DNA from: Candidatus Cottocaccamicrobium excrementipullorum
GTDB taxonomy: Bacteria > Bacillota > Clostridia > Lachnospirales > Lachnospiraceae
DNA: 38,240 bases
Direction of reading: 5' to 3'
Assembly (NCBI GenBank): GCA_018713255.1
Contig: DVFL01000032.1
Span: forward strand, 1 to 38,240
The position numbers and the translations under genes are program-made. The notes under the pieces are model-generated. The model was given only the letters and a program-made list of their open reading frames with translations. It was not told the DNA's origin and did no database searches. Positions 30,001 through 38,152 of this stretch are shown in pieces (the first letter of the stretch is position 1; each line of letters starts with the position of its first letter).

Positions 30001-31520
30001 GATTTGTCACCTTCTTTTTCACCGGTAAAAGATCCCCTCTGCTTTCTTCGGCTCTTTTTAGGAAGATCCGAGAGATCTCCATAAGAGCTTTGTCTGGAAT
30101 AACCATAATGGTAACTGTATTTTTTATAAGCACGCCGGTCGGATTCCGTTGCCCCGGTAAAAACGAAGCCAAGAATTTTTGCCTTTGCCAGCTCCAGTTT
30201 TTTCACCGCGGCATCCAGCTCCGCCCGCTCTGCCACATCCTGTCTGGCCACTAAAATAGCGTCTGTTGCATATTTAGAAAGAATGGCTGCGTCCGGCATC
30301 ATTCCTAGGGGCGGCGTATCCATAATGATATAGTCGTACTGCTCAGACATCTGCGTTATGAAATGCTCCATCTTTTTCGATCCCAGCATTTCTGTCGGGT
30401 TAGGCGGAATGGTGCCGGCGGCCAGTACATGGAGCCCGTTCTTTAACACATGAATCACGCTCTTATCCTGGTCCATTCCCAGCATCAGATCCGTCAGACC
30501 AGGAGACTGCTTAAGTCCAAGGTATTTCGCAACGGAAGGAAGGCGCAGATCGCAGTCGATCAATAAAACCTTTGACTGGTTTTGCACAAAAGCAATCGCC
30601 AAATTAATGGATGTAGTACTTTTCGCTTCACCGCGCAGGCTGCTGGAAATCAGGATTACCCGTTTTTCCTGGTCAGGAGAGGAAAAAAGCACATTGGTGC
30701 GAAGGGTCTTATAAGCTTCCTGAACAGCAAAGGGAGCATTTTCCAGCAACATGTAAGGAACAGTACCTGTCTTGTTTTTTCCGTCTTTTTTCTTATAATA
30801 TCCATAGTCCGCCTGCTTTTTGTCCAGAAAATCAGGCACGGTTGCAATCAGGGGATATTTCCAGCGTGAGAAATCAGCGGCTGTCTGAATTCGCGTATCC
30901 ATCATTTCCCGAATAAACAGAAATCCAGAAACAAGGCAGATTCCAACCCCAAACCCCATGAGCGCCGTCAAGCTGTAATTGGGAAAAACAACGTCTTGGG
31001 GAATGCGTGCATAGCTGATCACTGTTACAGAACTTCCCCTTACAATGTCTGCAATCTGTTCCGGTGCAATCCTGGCAATAGAATCCACGATTTCTGCAGC
31101 GGTTTCAGGCGATGGATGGCGGACGGAAACCGTGAATACTTCCGTATCATTGACAGCCTTCATCTCCAGGATCTTCGCCAGATCATCAATCTCCATTTCA
31201 AGGCCGGCATCGTGGACAACATCTTCTAAAATAGAGTCGCTTAAAATAATGGCAGCATAAGTATTCACCAACTGAGTAGAGGCATAAAGGTCTCCCTGTG
31301 TAATATAGCCAGCGTTTTCCTGGGAAACGCTGTTATTCACATAAAGCGTTACAGAAGCCTCATATAACGGAGTAATGAAAAACCAAGAAACCGCAAAGAA
31401 GACAGCGGCCCCAACGGCTCCTCCCAGTAAAATGGGAAGCTTTCTTTTCCAAAGTCTTTGGATTAAATCAGGTATATATATGTTTTCAGAGTGGCTGTCT
31501 GCTGCCTGAAATGATTCCAT
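29997..31520 (-). CDS. Fused chain-length determinant and BY-type tyrosine kinase (CpsC-CpsD)
   Basis: This protein of about 507 residues combines a Wzz domain and a cytoplasmic tyrosine kinase. The N-terminal part has two membrane helices (near residues 30-50 and 185-205) around an extracytoplasmic region. The kinase has Walker A' 'VLLIDCDLRLP' and Walker B 'YIIMDTPPLG'. Its P-loop reads 'SSSLRGEAKSTTSINLA', with Ala where GEGKST is usual. The C-terminus has a Tyr cluster ('YKKYSYHYGYSRQSSYGD'), the autophosphorylation tail. AGGAGATACGACGTT precedes the ATG. The fused arrangement is common in Firmicutes of this type. Kinase activity may be reduced by the P-loop change. Confidence 0.9.
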   Translation of the reverse strand: MESFQAADSHSENIYIPDLIQRLWKRKLPILLGGAVGAAVFFAVSWFFITPLYEASVTLYVNNSVSQENAGYITQGDLYASTQLVNTYAAIILSDSILEDVVHDAGLEMEIDDLAKILEMKAVNDTEVFTVSVRHPSPETAAEIVDSIARIAPEQIADIVRGSSVTVISYARIPQDVVFPNYSLTALMGFGVGICLVSGFLFIREMMDTRIQTAADFSRWKYPLIATVPDFLDKKQADYGYYKKKDGKNKTGTVPYMLLENAPFAVQEAYKTLRTNVLFSSPDQEKRVILISSSLRGEAKSTTSINLAIAFVQNQSKVLLIDCDLRLPSVAKYLGLKQSPGLTDLMLGMDQDKSVIHVLKNGLHVLAAGTIPPNPTEMLGSKKMEHFITQMSEQYDYIIMDTPPLGMMPDAAILSKYATDAILVARQDVAERAELDAAVKKLELAKAKILGFVFTGATESDRRAYKKYSYHYGYSRQSSYGDLSDLPKKSRRKQRGSFTGEKEGDKS

Positions 31521-31567
31521 AACGTCGTATCTCCTGTTGATCACATTTTTTGATAGAGCCCTATTGA

Positions 31568-31813
31568 TCAGTGCTTCAACAGCCATTCGATCAATGCATT
31601 TCTGGTTTCCTCTGCATTAGTTCCTGGCCCCATCTCCCTGGTCAAATAATACAAAGCATCGTTCCACTCCCGGAGGTCAAAGGCTTCGGCTGGCAGGTGC
31701 CTCAGGATTTCCGCCAGCTTTTTGTGCTGATCTATACTCAAAAAACGCAGATCTGAAAGATAAGTACAGCCCATATGAATAGACATTGTATCCAACAGGG
31801 AAACTATCTTCAC
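31568..31813 (-). CDS. Small hypothetical protein at the head of the exopolysaccharide operon
   Basis: This protein of about 81 residues starts at GTG (31813) with AGGAGGTGA 7 nt upstream, an excellent site. It has no signal peptide or membrane helix and contains 'SIHMGCTYLSDLRFLSIDQHKKLAEILRHL' and 'WNDALYYLTREMG' (from one run), giving an alpha-helical impression. I do not recognise the family. It precedes the BY-kinase gene by 47 nt and is probably cotranscribed, so a regulatory role in the locus is possible. Confidence 0.65.
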   Translation of the reverse strand: MKIVSLLDTMSIHMGCTYLSDLRFLSIDQHKKLAEILRHLPAEAFDLREWNDALYYLTREMGPGTNAEETRNALIEWLLKH

Positions 31814-31968
31814 CTTTTCCTCACCTCCTCGTGCAAGTCTTTTGCTGTTCTTCAAACAAGCCCCTCTTAAAAGGGCCAGGAACGCGCTCCCATGATCTTC
31901 GAAAGAAATTGCAAATATGTAGATAAAGGATATGCTGCAAAAGGGATCTCATCTGACACAGCCATGGC

Positions 31969-31996
31969 TTTATATTTAAGTCTCTTGCTGGTTCAA
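31969..31996 (-). promoter_or_regulatory. Promoter of the exopolysaccharide operon
   Basis: On the minus strand TTGAAC (31996-31991), 16 nt and TATAAA (31974-31969) lie just after the HTH gene stop. The resulting leader is ~145 nt and includes a G/C-rich dyad near 31859-31878 (GGCCC...GGGGC with a TTTTAAGA loop region). No known regulator fold is recognised. Confidence 0.5.
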
Positions 31997-31999
31997 GTT

Positions 32000-32281
32000 T
32001 CATCTTTCTGAAGAGCTTTGCTTCCCAAGGGGATATGTGGCGGCCTCTGTCTCCGGCGCTGCCTGGTCTTCTGCTCCTGTCATATAATAAAATTTCCCCT
32101 TCGGTTCAAATACAATCTCATGCCCTGAATAAATCTCCGCCAGGAAATCGCGCACCGCCGCAATATCCCGGCCAAAAGTCCTTCGATTGATATCCATTTC
32201 AAAGCAAAATGTATCTTTGCTGATTCTTTTTCCGCAATAAAACTGCCAGAATAAAAGCAATACTCTCCCAACTTTATCCAT
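32000..32281 (-). CDS. Stand-alone HTH protein (WYL-regulator N-terminal-like)
   Basis: This protein of about 93 residues is a winged helix resembling the N-terminal domain of WYL/DeoR-like regulators: 'VGRVLLLFWQFYCGKRISKD', 'TFCFEMDINRRTFGRDIAAV', 'RDFLAEIY'. There is no WYL or effector domain; only a ~25-residue polar tail follows. AAAGGATATACGCTT precedes the ATG at 32281. It lies just upstream of the exopolysaccharide operon promoter, so it is a candidate local regulator. A perfect 7-bp inverted repeat ~45 nt upstream of its start could be its operator. Confidence 0.75.
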   Translation of the reverse strand: MDKVGRVLLLFWQFYCGKRISKDTFCFEMDINRRTFGRDIAAVRDFLAEIYSGHEIVFEPKGKFYYMTGAEDQAAPETEAATYPLGKQSSSER

Positions 32282-32561
32282 AAGCGTATATCCTTTCACC
32301 CTTACGCATACAGTAGCATCACCCAACGTCAAAATATGACGTTTCTGGAAGATTTTTCTGTAATTTACAGGAGATTTTCTTTATATTCTGAAATATGAAT
32401 ATACCACAGCCGATCTTATAGACAATGGAATTTTAAAAGAATTGTTCGACTATTCTTGAAAAACAGAAAAAAAGATTTTAAAGATTATATAGATTGTCTT
32501 TAATTTATACTCTGAAAAATTACTTTAAAGCCAGAATTTTTCCCCAAAAGGCTGCGCAAGC
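32282..32561. other. Gene-free AT-rich region with several palindromes
   Basis: No gene was seen in this ~280-nt stretch. It contains three dyads: AACGTCA-N5-TGACGTT (32325-32343), CTGTAA-T-TTACAG (32358-32370) and AAGAAT-N9-ATTCTT (32437-32457). On the minus strand the first overlaps TTGACG, a good -35, with a poor -10 (TATGCG) 16 nt later, placing a possible promoter directly before the HTH gene. Confidence 0.55.
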
Positions 32562-32611
32562 AAAAAAAGGTCCAAGAAACCTTTTTCGTTTAAGATTTCT
32601 TGGACCTTTTT
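32562..32611. terminator. Bidirectional-looking terminator after the esterase genes
   Basis: An 11-bp perfect stem (GGTCCAAGAAA at 32569-32579 with TTTCTTGGACC at 32596-32606) is flanked by seven A on one side and five T on the other, so it can terminate on both strands. The gene it serves is the minus-strand esterase ending at 32635. Confidence 0.85.
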
Positions 32612-32634
32612 AAAACCAGTCAACAAAATTTGTT

Positions 32635-33546
32635 CTAAACTCTTGCGCTGCGGATACTCCGTACAATCAAATCAGCAGCCTCTTTCCAATATTCTCCAAA
32701 ATGAGGAATAAAGCCATGACGTGCTTTCGTAAAACGCTTCACCGTCACTTCAACTCCCACAGAGGCCAGCCTTCCGGCGTATTCCTCATCCTCATAACGG
32801 AAATTGCAGCCCTCTGCAGAAATGACTAAAGCTCGAGGAACCAGGCGAAGCTGTTCATCAGAAGCATACACCGGAGAACCATAAGCACAGGCCATCCCCT
32901 CGGTGTCCCCTCCAAAATACAGCTCAGTAAACGTCAGCTCCCGCTCCGCCGCCATTATCCGATGATATCCGTCCTTTTTATACAAAGGATGAATAAGATT
33001 ATCCAGAGGAGGATAACCAAGTACCTGCAGGCACAGACGGAAGTCTCCCTTTTCTCCAGATTTCAAAGCCACGCCAGCAGCCAATGCTCCTCCAGCGCTG
33101 TAACCTCCGATGGAAATCCGGCCCTTGTCGCCGCCCCATGCTTCACACTGCTCAAAAGCGTACTGAGCCGCATCGTAAGCCTGGTCAAAGGCTACCGGCC
33201 AAGAAGCCTCCGCCGATGTGGTATAATCCAGATCCACTACAATGCCGCAGATCTCATGGGCAATGTAGGAACTGAACATGGAATCACAGGGAGCATGCGG
33301 CCCTACGAAACCGCCCCCATGAATATTAATATGAATCGGGCATTTCTCCACACGATTCTTTGCCCGGTAAATATACAGCTTATAATTGTAACCATCCACC
33401 TTGCGGGTTAAAATCTCCTCCTCGCTCAGCTTCAAAAAATCCTTGTATTCCTGAGGATATTCCGGCGCCGGGGCATTTTTCGGGCGCAGGGAGGTGCGGT
33501 CCAGCACCTCAAACAATTCTTTTTTCCGTTGTTCTGTTAACGGCAT
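32635..33546 (-). CDS. Alpha/beta hydrolase, hormone-sensitive-lipase-like esterase (copy A)
   Basis: This 303-residue cytoplasmic esterase of the HSL (alpha/beta hydrolase 3) group has the oxyanion motif 'HINIHGGGFVGP' and the nucleophile elbow 'GGYSAGGALAAG' with Ser near residue 152. 'KARHGFI' probably carries the catalytic His. At the place where the family normally has the catalytic Asp (D-P-L), the sequence reads 'SAEGCNFRYEDEEYA', so the residue appears to be Cys. AGGAGG lies 9 nt before the ATG. It is a clear paralogue of the adjacent copy B and is last in a transporter-esterase-esterase operon. The substrate is unknown; short-chain carboxylic esters are typical. Confidence 0.9.
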   Translation of the reverse strand: MPLTEQRKKELFEVLDRTSLRPKNAPAPEYPQEYKDFLKLSEEEILTRKVDGYNYKLYIYRAKNRVEKCPIHINIHGGGFVGPHAPCDSMFSSYIAHEICGIVVDLDYTTSAEASWPVAFDQAYDAAQYAFEQCEAWGGDKGRISIGGYSAGGALAAGVALKSGEKGDFRLCLQVLGYPPLDNLIHPLYKKDGYHRIMAAERELTFTELYFGGDTEGMACAYGSPVYASDEQLRLVPRALVISAEGCNFRYEDEEYAGRLASVGVEVTVKRFTKARHGFIPHFGEYWKEAADLIVRSIRSARV

Positions 33547-33583
33547 AAAACAAAACCTCCTTCCAGCTGCATCGAACGCCGCC

Positions 33584-34471
33584 CTACAGGCTGGCTTCTT
33601 TAATTGCGCGGATAATCAATTCCTGAGCCTGCTGCCACTGTCCCGCCATCCGAACGGTAAAACCATGAGGGCTGTCCATAAAGCACTTAATCGTTACTTC
33701 TGTTCCCATTGCCGCCATGCGCAGTCCGTAAGTTTCATTCTCCTTTTTAAATGGACAATGTTCGGCATTAATAATCAAGGTAGGCGGCAGCTCCTTCAGC
33801 ATATCATCTGTAGCAAAGGCAGGACTGCAGAAGGGCAGCTGCAGAACCCGGTCGTCTCCGTCTGCATACAACTTGGAGAACGCGTTGGAGCGCTCATTTG
33901 CCCCAGGCAAAACGGACTGATAATTGTCCAACGCCGCATAATCCAGCATCTGCAGGCACAATGCAATTTCTTTCGTTGCAGCAGCCCGCATGGATATCGC
34001 CGCTGTCAGGCATCCGCCGGCGCTATGTCCGCCAATGGAAATCCGCTTTGGATCTCCTCCCCATTCCTGACACTGCTCGGACACCCATTTTACTACCGCA
34101 TAACTCTGCTCAAAAGCGCAGGGAAATGGATGATCCCAGGAAGTAGCATAATCAATATCCACCACAATGCCGTGAATTTCAGCTGCCAAGTGGGCACAAT
34201 ACATATCGTCATCATGATCCTGCGGATAAACAAACCCGCCGCCATGCATATTTACATGGATTGGGCATTGATCCATTTTATCTTTAGCAGTGGAAATCAC
34301 CAACCGCACCGGACAAGCCGGCGCATCCAGCGGCAGAATTAGTTCTTTTTGTTCTACCTGATCCAGGTAAGCCACATATTCCGGGGGAATTACCCTCTCT
34401 CTGTTCCGGTGGCCGCTGGTACGTTCCAGAACTTCTTTATAATATTCTTTGTCAGCCTGCGTCAAAGCCAT
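33584..34471 (-). CDS. Alpha/beta hydrolase, hormone-sensitive-lipase-like esterase (copy B)
   Basis: This protein of about 295 residues is closely related in layout to copy A: 'HVNMHGGGFVYP', the elbow 'GGHSAGGCLTAA' and a C-terminal 'SPHGFT' with the catalytic His. The usual acid position again reads with Cys ('NAEHCPFKKENETYG'). GGAGGGTTTAACC precedes the ATG at 34471. It starts 20 nt after the SLC13-type transporter gene, so the three genes form one operon. The two copies have diverged clearly, so they may have different substrates rather than giving dosage. Confidence 0.9.
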   Translation of the reverse strand: MALTQADKEYYKEVLERTSGHRNRERVIPPEYVAYLDQVEQKELILPLDAPACPVRLVISTAKDKMDQCPIHVNMHGGGFVYPQDHDDDMYCAHLAAEIHGIVVDIDYATSWDHPFPCAFEQSYAVVKWVSEQCQEWGGDPKRISIGGHSAGGCLTAAISMRAAATKEIALCLQMLDYAALDNYQSVLPGANERSNAFSKLYADGDDRVLQLPFCSPAFATDDMLKELPPTLIINAEHCPFKKENETYGLRMAAMGTEVTIKCFMDSPHGFTVRMAGQWQQAQELIIRAIKEASL

Positions 34472-34490
34472 GGTTAAACCCTCCATTCAA

Positions 34491-35798
34491 TCACCCGTAC
34501 ACCGGGAAGAAAATATTCGCGCTGATAATCAGTGAAATCATCATAATAATGTCATAAGGCAGCGTAAACTTCAGCATCTTGATAGGATTGAAACCGCCTA
34601 CTGCAAAAGCAATCGTGGCAGCAGAACATCCTGTGGGGAATGCAATCGCCAAGCAGGAAGCCATGGATACCAGGGACACTACTGCCCGCGGATCCATTCC
34701 TCCAGCTACTGCTGTGGAAGCCGCAATAGGAGTCAGAATTGCCACAGTACCATTATTGGACATAAAGGTAGTCATCACCATTGCAACAGCCGTAAAGACA
34801 ATGGTTACCGTCAGTCCGCTTGGATTGCTGCCCAAAAGCTTCAGAACCAGATTGCCGATGTACTCTCCTGCACCAGACTGACTCAGAGCGGTAGAGAATA
34901 CCAGAACGCCAGCTACCATCCAGATCATATCTCCAGTCAAACCAGCAATGGCTTCGCGGCTGGTCATAACGCCGGAGAAGATAAAAACAATAACAATGAC
35001 TGCCGGAATCAGATACACATAGCTGCCCAGCCGATTGGAGAAGAAGAAGGAAACAAGAGTTACCAGGAATCCCAGATACACGATCATTTCGTGAGTCTGA
35101 GACATTGCCGCCCGGCCGCCCTGCTTGCCTGCCGCTCCCAGATCAATGGCATCCGTCCGCAGCTCCTGCTTAGGAACAAGTCTCCAGGCAAACAGACAAT
35201 AGATCGTGCCGATAATGGAAGGAAGCAGACCAACCTTCATAAAATCAAATATCCCCAGAAGCTGTGAAGAATCGCCGCCTACCAATCCTTCATAATATGC
35301 ATTGGTGGTCAGCGGCAGCGCCGCGCCCATCCCAACTGGGAAACGTCCAAACCAGGTACAGATCATTGTAGCGCACAGAAAAATCATCTTGGACTGGGAA
35401 ATGCCAGAAGCATCATCGTCCTTCAATGTCTGAACAAACAGCAGCATAATCGCCATAACGGCGGTCATTCCCATCAGCTGAGTCAGAAGAGCAGTAAAGG
35501 CACAAATCAAAAGAATCAGCAGAATTCCGCCTTTATCCTGTGCCTTCGTCATCAGACTACGGATTCGTGAAATCAGACTGGTACGGCTTAACTGACCGGC
35601 AATTACGATCATCGTCGCAATCAAAATAGTTGTTGTGTTGGAAAAGCCAGAGAATGCTGTCTGTACATCAATTACCCCTGCCAGAGTCAATACAACAACG
35701 CAGGTCATTGCGGTCAGACCATAGGACCATTTCTGAATTACGAATGAAACGATCATAAAGACCATAACCAGCAGCGTAATAATAAGGTTAAAATTCAT
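34491..35798 (-). CDS. SLC13/DASS-type anion permease
   Basis: This membrane protein of about 435 residues has ten or more hydrophobic helices. Two family-like halves are seen: 'FSGFSNTTTILIATMIVIAG' in the first, and 'FMSNNGTVAILTPIAAST' with 'AIAFPTGCSAATIAFAVGGF' in the second, the SNN and TGxS-type motifs of Na+-coupled di/tricarboxylate carriers. GGAGACTCTGTAAAA precedes the ATG at 35798; the longer frame lacks a ribosome site. It is first gene of the operon with two esterases, suggesting uptake of an anionic ester or export/import of its acid product. A LysR box lies upstream. Confidence 0.88.
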   Translation of the reverse strand: MNFNLIITLLVMVFMIVSFVIQKWSYGLTAMTCVVVLTLAGVIDVQTAFSGFSNTTTILIATMIVIAGQLSRTSLISRIRSLMTKAQDKGGILLILLICAFTALLTQLMGMTAVMAIMLLFVQTLKDDDASGISQSKMIFLCATMICTWFGRFPVGMGAALPLTTNAYYEGLVGGDSSQLLGIFDFMKVGLLPSIIGTIYCLFAWRLVPKQELRTDAIDLGAAGKQGGRAAMSQTHEMIVYLGFLVTLVSFFFSNRLGSYVYLIPAVIVIVFIFSGVMTSREAIAGLTGDMIWMVAGVLVFSTALSQSGAGEYIGNLVLKLLGSNPSGLTVTIVFTAVAMVMTTFMSNNGTVAILTPIAASTAVAGGMDPRAVVSLVSMASCLAIAFPTGCSAATIAFAVGGFNPIKMLKFTLPYDIIMMISLIISANIFFPVYG

Positions 35799-35960
35799 TT
35801 TTACAGAGTCTCCTTTCTTAGTGACCCAAAAATAAGGATTGTTTTCCGAAAACGCCGAAGATACTTCAATCCAGCTGCGCCGGCGGGCCCTACCGTACAA
35901 CGATCTCTTTATCGTCTTTTTTCACAGTTTTTTGATGTATCTTCGTCAAATTCTGTCTTA

Positions 35961-36026
35961 ATTTTACATACAGACACTGTGAACTGCAATCTGCAAAAAC
36001 TTTGGGAAAACATAGAGAAAATCTAT
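35961..36026 (-). promoter_or_regulatory. Transporter promoter with LysR box at about -65
   Basis: On the minus strand TTGCAG (35989-35984), 17 nt and TAAAAT (35966-35961) form a weak promoter. ATAG-AGAAAAT-CTAT (36012-36026) is centred ~65 nt upstream of the predicted start, the usual recognition position for LysR activators. A weak -35 fits an activated promoter. The adjoining ATCTATAGAT (36021-36030) is a perfect 10-bp palindrome. Confidence 0.6.
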
Positions 36027-36108
36027 AGATGAAAATAACAGATCAAAAACAAATTATTTCCGTCAAGAACGAATAACGGACTAAAAGAGCTGAAATTTAT
36101 ACAAAGAA

Positions 36109-36144
36109 TTGACAAATCCTGCGGTCATTCTATACAATAAGAAT
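36109..36144 (+). promoter_or_regulatory. Promoter of the tandem lysR genes
   Basis: TTGACA (36109-36114) is followed by TATACA after 16 nt or TACAAT after 18 nt. An inverted repeat ATTCT-N8-AGAAT (36127-36144) covers the -10 and could allow autorepression. Confidence 0.7.
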
Positions 36145-36192
36145 AGATTTTTGATTTTACTGATTGTTAAAAGCCGAAAGAAGGAGATTGCC

Positions 36193-37224
36193 ATGAATCT
36201 CAAGCAGTTACCATACTTCATTGCTATTGCTGAAACAGGCAGTCTGTCCGCTGCCGCTCGTCGGACAGGAGTTTCTCAGCCCACAATCAGCGATTATCTG
36301 CATGAACTGGAACATGAATTAGGAACACCGCTGTTCGAACGCCGTCAGCGCCGAATGCTTCCCACAGAGGCCGGTGCCGCCTATCTGCAAATGGCCCGTC
36401 AAGTGCTGATTCTGCAGACCCGCGCCCAGGACATGATTCAAAACCGACATCTTCAGAGAAAACAAAGCATTCGAATAGGCGTATCTCCTCACCGAGGCGT
36501 TCAGTGCTTAGCCGCACTTTATCAAAGCTTCAGCAAACATTTTCCTCAACAGGAAATCGACCCCGTAGAAGGCTATATGTCAGAAATTCTGGAAATGCTG
36601 CAGGAAGAAAAGGTGGATCTGTGCTTTGCCACTACTGCAAACTACGTCTTCGATGATTCCCTTTGTTTTTTGCCCACCCAGCAGGAAGAAATTGTGCTGG
36701 CACTGCCCGCCTTTCACAGACTTGCTTCTCATGCTTCCCAGGAAGCATCACAGGCAGCATTAATCAATCTGTCGGAATGCCAGGATATTCCTTTTATCCT
36801 GATGAGCCCGGACAGCACCATCGGTCAGGCCAGCCGACAGCTGTTCAGTCAATGCGGATTTAATCCTGTGATCGTATTTCAGTCCAGCAATGTTATCATG
36901 GTCAATGAAATGGTACATTCCGGCGCAGGGGCAGGACTGATTCCAGCGTATTATGCCAAGCCTTCCAAAGACGTGGTCTATCTTCGTCTGCAGGATCCGG
37001 CCTATCTCTTTTTTGCTGTAGCCTGGCGCAGTGATCATCAGCTGACTGAAGCTGAACGTTACTTAATCTATTTAAAAACCAGGCTGTGGGACAGCAAAAA
37101 TTCAAATAAGCTAACCCGCTTTCTGTGGCCGGAAAAACTGCACCGCATCTTCCAGGAATTTGAACCAGATTATCCGATTCCAAACATTCAAGAAGCCGCA
37201 CTGGCAAAGAGGAAACCATCATGA
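36193..37224 (+). CDS. LysR family transcriptional regulator (first of tandem pair)
   Basis: This regulator of about 343 residues has the LysR winged helix ('MNLKQLPYFIAIAETGSLSA', 'AARRTGVSQPTISDYLHELE', 'LFERRQRRMLPTEAG') and an effector domain ('SIRIGVSPHRGVQCLAALYQ', 'VHSGAGAGLIPAYY'). The C-terminal ~40 residues extend beyond the usual length. AAGGAGATTGCC precedes the ATG at 36193. It is divergent from the transporter-esterase operon, and the ATAG-N7-CTAT box lies between them, so it is the likely activator of that operon. Its stop overlaps the next lysR start by 4 nt. Confidence 0.92.
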   Translation: MNLKQLPYFIAIAETGSLSAAARRTGVSQPTISDYLHELEHELGTPLFERRQRRMLPTEAGAAYLQMARQVLILQTRAQDMIQNRHLQRKQSIRIGVSPHRGVQCLAALYQSFSKHFPQQEIDPVEGYMSEILEMLQEEKVDLCFATTANYVFDDSLCFLPTQQEEIVLALPAFHRLASHASQEASQAALINLSECQDIPFILMSPDSTIGQASRQLFSQCGFNPVIVFQSSNVIMVNEMVHSGAGAGLIPAYYAKPSKDVVYLRLQDPAYLFFAVAWRSDHQLTEAERYLIYLKTRLWDSKNSNKLTRFLWPEKLHRIFQEFEPDYPIPNIQEAALAKRKPS

Positions 37225-38096
37225 CCACACAGGTATTAGAATATCTTATTGCTATTGAAGAAGAGCACAGTCTGACCCGGGCAGCCGAACGCTTCTATCT
37301 GTCTCAGCCATCATTGTCCTATCATCTAGCCAAGGCAGAACAAGAACTGAACGTTAAGCTGTTTCAAAAAAAAGGGCGCTCTCTTCTGCCTACGGAGGAT
37401 GGCATCATCTTTTTCAATGCTGCCCGTGCCATTCTCCATACCGAAGCCCAAACCCGAAAACAAATCGAAAAAATCAAACAGCAGAAGCAGCGGCGGCTGC
37501 ATCTGTGCACCACCAAAGATCAGCTTAACTGGCTCCAAAAAACTGTACTGGCCCCCCTGAATCAAAACGCTACAAATATCCAGATACAACTGACTGACTG
37601 CGAAGAAGAAGAGGCCTTTCGTTCTTTAGAAGCCAGACAAACAGATGCCTTTTTTCTTTTCCACCGCGATCCTCTGCCCGCCGGGCCCTGGAAACAGCAA
37701 ACGCTTCGGCAGGATACCTGCTGTTTTGCAGTTCCTTATGAATGGGCCCAACGCCCCCTTCCCCCAGATCTGCTCCCACTGTGCTTTCTCACTCTTCAAG
37801 AAACCAGCCTGCAGAATCTTTGGGAAAAGGAAAGCTTAGCAGCCGCTGGATTACACCCTAATATGATCTGCACAGCTCCGGATCTGTCCACCATCATCAA
37901 TATGATAACTGCCGGACATGGTTGTGCATTTCTGCCTCAAAAAGCCATCGAATCCGCTAAAGAAAACATTGCCGTCAATTTCTCTATCCCATCCTGGAGA
38001 GTATACTGGTCCATTTGCTTCCAGCCTCCTCGCCATGCCGAACACGCCGCATCTCTGGAAGCATTACTGTCAATATTACAAAGCATATTAGGCTGA
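37221..38096 (+). CDS. LysR family transcriptional regulator (second of tandem pair)
   Basis: This 291-residue regulator has a LysR helix-turn-helix ('LEYLIAIEEEHSLTRAAERF', 'YLSQPSLSYHLAKAEQELNV', 'LFQKKGRSLLPTEDG') and an effector-binding domain with 'ITAGHGCAFLPQKAIE'. The ATG overlaps the previous stop (ATGA) with AGAGGAAACC upstream, so the two regulators are made together. It differs strongly from its neighbour, so this is not a recent duplication. It may control the gene starting at 38226, which has a LysR-type box upstream, or form mixed control of the transporter operon. Confidence 0.92.
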   Translation: MTTQVLEYLIAIEEEHSLTRAAERFYLSQPSLSYHLAKAEQELNVKLFQKKGRSLLPTEDGIIFFNAARAILHTEAQTRKQIEKIKQQKQRRLHLCTTKDQLNWLQKTVLAPLNQNATNIQIQLTDCEEEEAFRSLEARQTDAFFLFHRDPLPAGPWKQQTLRQDTCCFAVPYEWAQRPLPPDLLPLCFLTLQETSLQNLWEKESLAAAGLHPNMICTAPDLSTIINMITAGHGCAFLPQKAIESAKENIAVNFSIPSWRVYWSICFQPPRHAEHAASLEALLSILQSILG

Positions 38097-38152
38097 TTCT
38101 GCCGGGTTTAAAGATAACGTATAATTAATTTCGCAAAATCAATTTCATAAAA

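Noticed and set aside
33494-34342. 282-codon plus-strand frame opposite the esterases
   Set aside because: It spans the gap between two real genes and is antisense to the conserved HGGG and GHSAG motifs.
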